From Bradyrhizobium sp. NAS80.1 (GTDB lineage Bacteria; Pseudomonadota; Alphaproteobacteria; Rhizobiales; Xanthobacteraceae): a stretch of DNA of 64,000 nucleotides. The notes beneath the pieces were generated by a model. The model searched no databases. It was not told the origin of the DNA and saw only the letters and a list, made by a program, of their open reading frames with translations. The stretch is taken from the NCBI RefSeq assembly GCF_001908205.1, contig NZ_LGHL01000035.1:1-64000 (forward strand), given 5' to 3'. Each line of letters starts with the position of its first letter. Positions within the stretch are counted from its first letter, which is position 1. The translations under genes were made by a program, and so were the position numbers. This document shows, in pieces, positions 57,390 to 64,000 of the stretch.

Positions 57390-59411
57390 CTAGAATTCGG
57401 CGTGCAAGCGGCCTGAGAATATCGAGACCGGCCCACGGTCGGCGTTATAGGCCGGGTTTACGACCAACTGATAGTCCGCTGTGAGGGTGACGTTCTTGAC
57501 CACCGAATAGGCGTAGTAGGCCTCGAGGATGCGTTCGGTGCGATAGTTGAGCTGGCCGTCCCCGATCAGGAGACCGAAGCCGCCGGCCGCCAGGAAATCG
57601 CGATGCGCCGCCGACAGGCCGTTGATAGCGCCGCCGATGCCGATCGTGTCGTCCGGCCGGCCCCAGCGGCTGCCCTTGATCGACAAGCCGCCGGAGAGGC
57701 TGCGATCGATGTCGGTGAAGGACAGGATCTGGTTCTGGCCGTCGTTCCAGCTCGCGCGGGCAAATAGTCCGACGTCGTTGAAGATCTGCTGTTCGAGATT
57801 GACATAGAAGCCATGTTTGGGCCGGGTGCGCTGGGTCGCGGTGGCGATATTGTTGATGTCGAGTGCCGGGTTGGCGGCCGCCAGGTCCAGCACCTCGCGG
57901 TAGTTCGCCATATTGCCGCTATTGGCGAAGGCGCCGACGCGCAATTTGCCGGGCTGCTCGAAGATCGAATGGCGCTCCTCGAACTCGACGAGGGCGCCGC
58001 CGGTCTTGAAGTTCAGCACGTCGCTGTTGGGCGCATCAGGGACCTGGAACAGTCCGGCGCGCACCGCCCAATCCTTGTGGTTGAGCTCGACGACGGCGCC
58101 GCGGGTGTAGCCAGGCAGATCGGCGGGGAAGTCGTAGGCGCCCGAGGCCCACATCGCCCAGTTCATGAAGTCGGCGCGCGGGTCCTTCGCGTAGGCATTG
58201 CCGTCGAAGAAGTCGCCGATCGCAAAACGGCCGACGATCAGCGTGACGCGGTCGATGTCACGCTTGCCGGCAAGCTGGTTTGGCCCGTCGGCGACGTCTT
58301 CCTGCTCGCCGCCAAGTCCAAAAGTCTGCTTGAGGAAGTAGCGCTGTGCGCGAATCTTTGGGAACGCTGCGCCGGCCTTTTGCGCTTCGCCATTTGAGAA
58401 GCCGGCGAGGCCTAGCGTACCGTTGAGGCCAAATCCTTGAGCAAGTTCGGGATTGAAATAGAACTCGCCTCCGTCCCAAAGCCGCGCCCCCAGGAACGCC
58501 GTCGTCGTCCATGTCTGCTGAAACTGGCCGCCGCCGGGTAGGCTGAGGGGGCTCGCATAGGGCGAGTGGATCGGCCCATAGCCTTGCGGCAACAGCGTCG
58601 TCTGCGCATGGACGTTCCAGTCGTCGGACTCAGGAAGCTTGGTTTTTCCGTCGACCGGCGCGATCCAGGGCGTATCGCCGAACTGATAGTTCAACCCGAG
58701 CTTGAACAGGTGGATGCGCGGCTCGACGGCGAGGTTGCCGAAGCCGAAGCTGCTCAGATCGTAGGTGCGACGAGACAAGTCGACATATTCGTACTCGGCC
58801 TTTGCGGTCCAGTTGCCGCTCACGGCGTATTCGAGACCAAGTCCGGCCGTCCAGCCGGTCTGGTAGTGCCCGGAGCGCGCGATGATCTCGCCACGGCCGG
58901 GGTCGTTGATGTCGACATGGGTGTGTCCCCAGGCGAAGCCGCCGGTGACATAGGGCATCAAGCGATCGAACGCGTAACCGATGCGGCCGCGCACGGTGCC
59001 GACATAATCGATGGCGGTGTTGAAGGGGTGCGGGTCTCGCTCGAGTGCCGGCGTGTCCAGCGGGCCGGGAAACGTGGCGTCCGCCTCGATGCCGAGAACG
59101 ACGTTGTTGGCGAGTTGCCGATTGTAGCCGAGCTGATAGCCGCCGTTCAGTCCGGTGGCGCTGTGCGGCAGCAATACACCCTGCGCCGGCAGCGGGTGGG
59201 TGCTCGGCCCGAAGCTCGCATCGCCATAGCCGAAATGGCCGCCGACATAGAAGCCGGTCCAGTCGTAGAGGGTCTTTGCCGCGCGCGCCTTCAGCGGGAG
59301 GTCGGCCGCAAGGCCAGCGCCCGGCAACGCCAGCACACCCGAGGCGATGGCTGCGGCTGTCCGCAAGTACCGGTGTCGGTGACTTCTCAACGTCAAGACG
59401 CACGTCCCCAA
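57390..59411 (-). CDS. outer-membrane protein: Omp25-like barrel fused to OprB-type carbohydrate porin
   Basis: A protein of about 673 residues. After a signal (ASGVLALPGAGLAADLPLKA) comes an Omp25/RopB-like segment (DWTGFYVGGHFGYGDASFG, NGGYQLGYN, PYVTGGFAWGHTHVDI, AKAEYEYVDL), about residues 48-245. Then comes an OprB-type porin (QQTWTTTAFLGARLWDGGEF YFNPELAQGFG, VTLIVGRFAIGDFFDGNAYA KDPRADFMNWAMWASGAYDF) ending with an aromatic C-terminal LHAEF. OprB porins pass sugars and other neutral solutes. The 5' end is uncertain: TTG 59411 or TTG 59396 (GGGGACG upstream). It is cotranscribed with the fused permease. Confidence 0.82.
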   Translation of the reverse strand: MGTCVLTLRSHRHRYLRTAAAIASGVLALPGAGLAADLPLKARAAKTLYDWTGFYVGGHFGYGDASFGPSTHPLPAQGVLLPHSATGLNGGYQLGYNRQLANNVVLGIEADATFPGPLDTPALERDPHPFNTAIDYVGTVRGRIGYAFDRLMPYVTGGFAWGHTHVDINDPGRGEIIARSGHYQTGWTAGLGLEYAVSGNWTAKAEYEYVDLSRRTYDLSSFGFGNLAVEPRIHLFKLGLNYQFGDTPWIAPVDGKTKLPESDDWNVHAQTTLLPQGYGPIHSPYASPLSLPGGGQFQQTWTTTAFLGARLWDGGEFYFNPELAQGFGLNGTLGLAGFSNGEAQKAGAAFPKIRAQRYFLKQTFGLGGEQEDVADGPNQLAGKRDIDRVTLIVGRFAIGDFFDGNAYAKDPRADFMNWAMWASGAYDFPADLPGYTRGAVVELNHKDWAVRAGLFQVPDAPNSDVLNFKTGGALVEFEERHSIFEQPGKLRVGAFANSGNMANYREVLDLAAANPALDINNIATATQRTRPKHGFYVNLEQQIFNDVGLFARASWNDGQNQILSFTDIDRSLSGGLSIKGSRWGRPDDTIGIGGAINGLSAAHRDFLAAGGFGLLIGDGQLNYRTERILEAYYAYSVVKNVTLTADYQLVVNPAYNADRGPVSIFSGRLHAEF

Positions 59412-59667
59412 ACGCGAATGTATCCATCCGCTGCGATATCCCTGCCGATTCGCAGCGGTGCTGTCATCAGGTCTTGGTTGCTCACGCGATCGGGCGAGAT
59501 GGTCTCGATTCGACGCGATGTCTTCTCAAGTTTCTAGCCAAGTCCCTGTGCTTGCTGCGAACCTTATTGCGATTAATTCTCAATGGCGACTAGCGCGGAT
59601 TGCCGTAGGGATGGTTCGCATCCTTATGTGACGGGACTGCAACAAATTCCCCGTGCCCAAATTGGAT

Positions 59668-59698
59668 GACCCGCCCGGGGGGGACAACCGGGCGGGTC
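59668..59698 (-). terminator. strong hairpin, candidate terminator for the 59775 gene
   Basis: GACCCGCCCGG and CCGGGCGGGTC form an 11-base stem around a nine-base loop, about 80 bases past the stop of the minus-strand gene at 59775. A clear T run does not follow, so termination is a guess. The rest of the 59412-59774 gap holds the promoter region of the porin gene and no gene. Confidence 0.45.
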
Positions 59699-59774
59699 GG
59701 GAGCACGACACGGGGTGGATGAGGCGCCCGCGCCGGACGCAGGATCCACGTGAGACCGGCCTCAGGTACTCAAA

Positions 59775-60038
59775 TCAGTAGCAGGTACGAACGCGGCCGA
59801 CGTACTGGCCGAAGGCGTTGTACTGGGCGACCCAGCCGCAGCGGTGATAACCGTAATAATAGGGGTCGTTGCTGGCGGCGATCGCGGAGCCGACCACAGC
59901 GGCGGTGGCGTTGCCGGCGCCGACACCCCAGACCCAGCCGGGTTGCTTGGCTTCGGCCTGCGAGGTGGTGGACACGATGCTGCCGGTGACGGCGAGGGCA
60001 GCGAGCGCGACGGCGGCAATCCTGGTCTTGATCGACAT
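59775..60038 (-). CDS. small secreted protein, function unknown
   Basis: An 87-residue protein with a Sec signal (MSIKTRIAAVALAALAVTGS, cleavage near AEAKQP) and a Gly/Ala segment (GVGAGNATAAVVGSAIAASN) that could insert in a membrane. The C-terminus is Tyr-rich with two cysteines (DPYYYGYHRCGWVAQYN, RVRTCY). ATG 60038 follows GGAGTTTCAA. Similar small envelope proteins are frequent in Bradyrhizobium; none has a known role. Confidence 0.8.
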   Translation of the reverse strand: MSIKTRIAAVALAALAVTGSIVSTTSQAEAKQPGWVWGVGAGNATAAVVGSAIAASNDPYYYGYHRCGWVAQYNAFGQYVGRVRTCY

Positions 60039-60177
60039 TTGAAACTCCATCCGGGTTGAGGCGGTTCGTTGTGGCCCGCCTGCCCAGTTGGACGGAGGCC
60101 CTTCGCGTCCGGTTCGAATCCAAGGAATCCGGACGCGAGGCTCCGTTCTTTCCTCAATGATTACAGGATGTTGCGGG

Positions 60178-60984
60178 CTAGCCGAGTGGGCCCTTGGCGA
60201 GCCTGTTCACGTCGAAGTTATCGACCTCGGCCAGCAGCTCGCAAAAGGCCGTCGCGCCCTGATCGAGGAGCTGCTCGCCCTTCCCAGCCACGGCCAGCGT
60301 GGCATTGCCGACCGCGCCGCTGGCGTTCAGATCCTGCGCCTGCCAGGCGAACGGTGCGGGCCGCTGCGTCGACAGCCAGCGATACTGCTTCTCCAGTGCG
60401 ATGCTGCTCGCGGGAAAATCCGCGATCGCATCCTCGCGCACCTGTTCGGGATAGCGCGCCAGCATGATCGAGGTCTCGACCGCGCCGCCGTGAATGCCGT
60501 GGCGCACTTCTTCGGCCGGGAACAATTTGTCCGCGCCCGACAGCCGCGACCATGACGTCGTCACCACGAACAGCTTGTGATGCGCGCGCAGATCCTGTGC
60601 GACCAGCATCATGGCCGCGCTGTTGCCGCCATGGCTGGTGATGATGACGAGCTTCCGCACTCCGCGCCGCGCGACGTCCTCGCCGATCGTGGCCCATCTC
60701 TTCAGCGCAACGTCGGTCGGCAGCGTCTGCGTGCCCGGATAGTTAATATGCTCGGTGGAAATCCCGATTGGTTCGACGGGCAGGAACGTCACCGGAACAT
60801 TCCCGGGCAGAAGCTCGCGCACGCGCTCCAGATAGGCGTCCGCGATCAGCACATCGGTTTCGAGCGGCAGATGCGGGCCATGCTGTTCGGTGGCCGCCAG
60901 CGGCAGCACCGCGATCCAGCGCGACGCGTCCGCAAGGGCAGCATCGGCCCAGCGGATCTCGGTCCAGTCGCGGGAAGGCGTCAT
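60178..60984 (-). CDS. creatininase-family metal amidohydrolase
   Basis: A 268-residue hydrolase of the creatininase/FAPy-deformylase family. Metal ligands are in ATEQHGPHLPLETD (Glu33, His35, Asp44), TSHGGNSAA (His118) and HGGAVETS (Glu170). Members open lactams or remove formyl groups from small N-heterocycles. It faces the binding-protein gene of a NitT/TauT importer across 137 bases, so importer and hydrolase probably serve one N-containing compound. The start is ATG 60984 with a weak ribosome site. Confidence 0.88.
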   Translation of the reverse strand: MTPSRDWTEIRWADAALADASRWIAVLPLAATEQHGPHLPLETDVLIADAYLERVRELLPGNVPVTFLPVEPIGISTEHINYPGTQTLPTDVALKRWATIGEDVARRGVRKLVIITSHGGNSAAMMLVAQDLRAHHKLFVVTTSWSRLSGADKLFPAEEVRHGIHGGAVETSIMLARYPEQVREDAIADFPASSIALEKQYRWLSTQRPAPFAWQAQDLNASGAVGNATLAVAGKGEQLLDQGATAFCELLAEVDNFDVNRLAKGPLG

Positions 60985-61121
60985 CGAGGTTTCTTTGCCC
61001 GAATTTGTCGCGTAATTTGGGGTTATCAGGGGACGCGGCCTGGCCGGCTGCGTCCCCGAACTTCTTGTGGTTTTATCGCGTTGCCCTCACATCGGCTACA
61101 AGCGATCGACGGAGCCCCATT

Positions 61122-62144
61122 ATGACCCCCTCTCATCTGCGGCGAGCGTTAACGGCGGGCTTGATGGCCGCTTTCGTGTCGGTCGTGTCGGCGCGCGCCG
61201 AGACGCTGGACAAGGTCAGCTTCGGCACCAATTGGGTCGCCGAGGCCGAGCATGGCGGCTTCTTCCAGGCGGTCGCCGACGGCACCTACAAGCGCTACGG
61301 GCTCGACGTCACCATCGTCCCCGGTGGTCCGAACGAGAATAACCGGATGCTGCTGATCGCCGGCAAGATCGATTTCTTCATGGCCGCGAACACACTGATG
61401 TCGTTCGATGCGGTCGCCAACAACGTCCCCGTCGTGACGATCGCCGCTGTCTTCCAGAAGGATCCGCAGGTGATGCTGACGCAGCCGGACGTCAAGGTTG
61501 CCAAGATCGAGGACCTCAAGCCGCTGACGCTGTTCGTCTCCAAGGAGGGGATGACCAGCTACTTCCAGTGGCTGAAGTCCGAATACGGCTTCAGCGAGAA
61601 GAACGTGCGGCCCTATAATTTCAATCCGCAGCCCTTCATCGCGAACCCCAAGAGCGCGATGCAGGGCTATGTCACTTCCGAGCCGTTCGCGGTCGAGAAG
61701 GCGGCCGGCTTCAAGCCCAACGTGCTGCTGCTCGCCGATTACGGCTTCAACACCTATTCGACCCTGATCGAGACCCGCCGCGACATGGTCGAGAAGAAGC
61801 CCGATCTGGTGCAGCGCTTCGTCGATGCCTCGATGATCGGCTGGTACAATTACATCTATGGCGACAATTCCGCCGGCAATGCCATGATCAAGGAGCTCAA
61901 TCCGGAGATGACCGACGAGCTGCTCGCCTATTCCGTCGCCAAGATGAAGGAATACGGCATCGTGGATTCCGGCGAGTCGTTGAAGAATGGCATCGGCGCG
62001 ATGAGCGACGAGCGCTACACCTCCTTCTTCAACAAGATGGTGAAGGCGGGCGTCGTGAAGCCCGATCTCGACTTCCGCAAGTCGTATACGCTGCGCTTCG
62101 TCAACAAGGGCGTCGGCGTCGAGCTGCGCCCGAGCAAGCCGTAA
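61122..62144 (+). CDS. ABC transporter substrate-binding protein, NMT1/THI5-like
   Basis: A 340-residue periplasmic binding protein: signal RRALTAGLMAAFVSVVSARA, then SFGTNWVAEAEHGGFFQAVA, GLDVTIVPGGPNENNRMLLI and KIDFFMAANTLMSFDAVANN, the THI5/NMT1 fold that binds pyrimidine-like and other small molecules. ATG 61122 follows GGAGCCCCATT; the frame back to 60768 overlaps the creatininase gene and is not used. It is first of an operon with ATPase, permease and a 2-hydroxyacid dehydrogenase. Confidence 0.92.
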   Translation: MTPSHLRRALTAGLMAAFVSVVSARAETLDKVSFGTNWVAEAEHGGFFQAVADGTYKRYGLDVTIVPGGPNENNRMLLIAGKIDFFMAANTLMSFDAVANNVPVVTIAAVFQKDPQVMLTQPDVKVAKIEDLKPLTLFVSKEGMTSYFQWLKSEYGFSEKNVRPYNFNPQPFIANPKSAMQGYVTSEPFAVEKAAGFKPNVLLLADYGFNTYSTLIETRRDMVEKKPDLVQRFVDASMIGWYNYIYGDNSAGNAMIKELNPEMTDELLAYSVAKMKEYGIVDSGESLKNGIGAMSDERYTSFFNKMVKAGVVKPDLDFRKSYTLRFVNKGVGVELRPSKP

Positions 62145-62154
62145 CGCAAGGTCG

Positions 62155-62970
62155 ATGTCATCGGTCAAAACTTCGTCCGGGGTCGAGGCCGGACTGGCGG
62201 CTCTCGCCGTCAGCCTGCGCGGCGTGACGAAGACTTACGACAACGGCGTCATGGCGCTTGGCCCGCTCGATCTCGCCGTGCGCAAGGGCGAATTCATTTC
62301 GCTGCTCGGTCCGTCCGGCTGTGGCAAGTCGACGGCGCTACGTCTCATTGCCGGGCTCAGTGCGCCGTCATCAGGTACGGTGCGGGTGGCGCGCCATGAA
62401 GGCGAGGTGCAGCCGGGTCATGGCATCGGCTTCGTGTTTCAGGAGCCGACCCTGATGCCCTGGACGAGCGTCCACGAGAACGTGCGGCTGCCGCTGAAGC
62501 TCGCGCGCGTGCCGAAGCTTGAAGCCCGTGCGCGGGTCGATGACGCGCTGGCCAGCGTCGGGCTCGCCGATTTTGCCGAAGCCTTTCCGCGGGAGCTTTC
62601 CGGCGGCATGAAGATGCGGGTGTCGCTGGCGCGCGCTCTGGTCACCGATCCCGATATTCTTCTGATGGATGAGCCGTTCGCGGCGCTCGACGAGATCACG
62701 CGCTTTCGCCTCAACAACGACCTGCTCGCGCTGTGGCGGTCCTTGCGCAAGACCGTCATCTTCGTCACCCATTCGGTGTTCGAATCCGTCTATCTGTCGC
62801 AGCGCGTCGTGGTCATGACCGCGCGGCCCGGCCGTATCCAGGCCGATATCCGCATCGAGACGGTCGAGCCGCGCGGCGAGGAGTTTCGTACCTCGGCCGC
62901 CTATTCCGATTATTGCCGGAAAGTCTCGGCTGCGCTGGCGCCGTCCTATTCGGGGCAGTCGACGCTATGA
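62155..62970 (+). CDS. ABC transporter ATP-binding protein, NitT/TauT type
   Basis: A 271-residue ATPase with Walker A GPSGCGKST, VFQEPTLMPWTSVHENV, signature LSGGMKMRVSLARAL, Walker B ILLMDEPFAALDEITR and VTHSVFESVYLSQRV. It starts 10 bases after the binding-protein stop. The permease start overlaps its stop (ATGA at 62967). Confidence 0.93.
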   Translation: MSSVKTSSGVEAGLAALAVSLRGVTKTYDNGVMALGPLDLAVRKGEFISLLGPSGCGKSTALRLIAGLSAPSSGTVRVARHEGEVQPGHGIGFVFQEPTLMPWTSVHENVRLPLKLARVPKLEARARVDDALASVGLADFAEAFPRELSGGMKMRVSLARALVTDPDILLMDEPFAALDEITRFRLNNDLLALWRSLRKTVIFVTHSVFESVYLSQRVVVMTARPGRIQADIRIETVEPRGEEFRTSAAYSDYCRKVSAALAPSYSGQSTL

Positions 62971-63785
62971 ACGCGCAAGCTACCGTCACGACTAGGCCGA
63001 CCGGCGCGCAACGCGCGATGCGCTTCTTGCTTCCTGTCATCGTGTTCGCCGCGGGCCTCGCGGCCTGGGAACTCGTGGTCCGCATCAAGGACATCCCGCC
63101 TTACGTGCTGCCGGCCCCCTCCGTCATCTTCCTGACGCTTATCAAGGACTGGGCGGTACTGTCGCAATCGCTTGCCACCACGCTTGCAACCACGCTTGAA
63201 GGTTTTGCCGCCGCCTGCATCGGCGGCATCGCGCTGGCACTGCTGTTCAACCAGTCGAAATGGGTGGAATATTCGCTATTCCCCTATGCTGTGGTCCTCC
63301 AGGTAACGCCGGTGATCGCGATCGCGCCGCTGCTCCTGATCTACCTGGAGCAGCAGACCGCCGTCGTCGTCTGCGCCTTCATCGTCGCTTTCTTCCCAGT
63401 GCTGTCCAACACCACGCTCGGGCTGAATTCGGTCGATCGCAATCTCGCCGGGCTGTTCCAGCTCTACGGCGCCTCGCCGCCGCAAACCCTGCGCTTTCTA
63501 AAGCTGCCAGCAGCGCTGCCCTATATTCTCGGCGGCCTGCGCATTGCCGGCGGCCTGTCGCTGATCGGCGCGGTGGTGGCCGAGATTGCGGCGGGCACCG
63601 CCGGCGCGGGCTCCGGGCTCGCCTACAGGATCGCCGAGTCAGGCTATCGGTTGAACATACCCCGCATGTTCGCGGCGCTACTTTTGCTGTCGCTGGCCGG
63701 GATTGTCATCTATGGGATGCTGGCGCTAATTTCGCACTTGGTACTGCGGCGCTGGCATGAAAGTGCGCTTGGAAAGGAAAGCTGA
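62967..63785 (+). CDS. ABC transporter permease, NitT/TauT type
   Basis: A 272-residue inner-membrane permease with about six helices; the coupling loop reads NLAGLFQLYGASPPQTLRFL. ATG 62967 overlaps the ATPase stop. It completes the importer with the THI5-like binding protein. The next gene starts at the stop (TGATG at 63783-63787). Confidence 0.92.
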   Translation: MNAQATVTTRPTGAQRAMRFLLPVIVFAAGLAAWELVVRIKDIPPYVLPAPSVIFLTLIKDWAVLSQSLATTLATTLEGFAAACIGGIALALLFNQSKWVEYSLFPYAVVLQVTPVIAIAPLLLIYLEQQTAVVVCAFIVAFFPVLSNTTLGLNSVDRNLAGLFQLYGASPPQTLRFLKLPAALPYILGGLRIAGGLSLIGAVVAEIAAGTAGAGSGLAYRIAESGYRLNIPRMFAALLLLSLAGIVIYGMLALISHLVLRRWHESALGKES

Positions 63786-64000
63786 TGACCACCGGTTCGA
63801 TTTCGTCCGAAAAGATCGACCTTTTGATCTATGGGCCGGTGCGGCCGATCCTGGAGAATGGTTTTTCCGATCATTTCGTCGTGCACAAGGTGGAGACGCG
63901 TGCCGATCTCGAGCGGCTGACGCCCGCCGCCCGCGAGAAGATCCGCGGCGTGGCGGTGACCTATCACACCGTGCGCGCCGACAAGGATTCGCTGTCGCAA
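63785..64000 (+). CDS. D-2-hydroxyacid dehydrogenase, N-terminal part (runs off the window)
   Basis: The first 72 residues only: IDLLIYGPVRPILENGFSDH F, then LERLTPAAREKIRGVAVTYH, the N-terminal catalytic domain of the D-isomer-specific 2-hydroxyacid dehydrogenase family (like hydroxypyruvate or glyoxylate reductases). The nucleotide-binding domain lies beyond the window. ATG 63785 overlaps the permease stop, so it belongs to the importer operon and may reduce or oxidise a product of the imported compound. Confidence 0.8.
   Translation, partial: MTTGSISSEKIDLLIYGPVRPILENGFSDHFVVHKVETRADLERLTPAAREKIRGVAVTYHTVRADKDSLSQ

Noticed and set aside
59750..59989. Arg-rich plus-strand frame at 59.8 kb
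   Set aside because: It is the shadow of the small secreted protein gene on the minus strand.

Overview
The window is GC-rich, densely coded chromosomal DNA that reads like Bradyrhizobium or a close relative in the Nitrobacteraceae. The evidence is the protein content (many CoA-dependent catabolic enzymes, NitT/TauT-type ABC importers, LysR and MarR regulators, Omp25/OprB-type outer-membrane proteins) and the many palindromic intergenic repeats typical of that genus. It holds about 65 protein genes (some of them broken), one tRNA gene and no rRNA, CRISPR array or intact mobile element. Gene identities come from motifs and remembered family resemblance; no database search was run.

Layout. 0-12.5 kb: an M48 lipoprotein protease, a frameshifted thermonuclease-like gene, then two facing catabolic blocks. 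One (2.8-8.0 kb, +) has a branched-chain-type substrate-binding protein, crotonase, VOC protein and NDP-forming acyl-CoA synthetase. The other (8.3-11.4 kb, -) has a crotonase and a two-subunit acyl-CoA dehydrogenase, followed by an SDR. 12.6-19.4 kb: small envelope and stress proteins, a ketopantoate-reductase-like enzyme, a secreted hydrolase, an acyl-CoA ligase and an RraA-like protein. 19.4-23.6 kb is the most disturbed part: a serine protease gene with an in-frame stop, a frameshifted cupin, tRNA-Arg(CCT), an integrase remnant beside it and a frameshifted small gene. 23.6-36.9 kb: an amidohydrolase, a LysR gene facing a Tat-exported epoxide-hydrolase-like protein, acyl-CoA enzymes, and a second LysR gene facing an FAD oxidoreductase plus ABC importer.

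37.0-42.4 kb is a compact aromatic pathway: gentisate 1,2-dioxygenase, a maleylpyruvate-isomerase-type GST, a MarR regulator, an aryl-CoA ligase and an FAD monooxygenase of the salicylyl-CoA 5-hydroxylase type. Both minus-strand transcription units start under an almost identical 27-bp element, so they probably form one MarR-controlled regulon. 42.6-54.2 kb: small periplasmic proteins, a three-repeat Cys-rich protein, an oxidoreductase, a DAACS symporter transcribed with an orphan amino-acid-binding protein, an ATP-grasp protein, ferredoxin-NADP reductase, a frameshifted patatin, a glutamate-synthase-like FMN protein, PilZ and a CBS/HlyC protein. 54.3-64 kb: an ABC importer with two permeases fused in one chain, next to an Omp25-OprB fusion porin and lacking a binding protein; then a creatininase-family gene facing a THI5-like ABC operon that runs off the end into a 2-hydroxyacid dehydrogenase.

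Several genes are intact except for one small indel, often in or next to a homopolymer (A8, G7, C6/G5). Either recent decay or residual sequence error is possible; the raw reads would decide. The best candidates for new biology are the shared gentisate-regulon operator, the DAACS symporter with its own binding protein, the binding-protein-less fused importer with its porin, and a family of long composite palindromes with a conserved inner arm.
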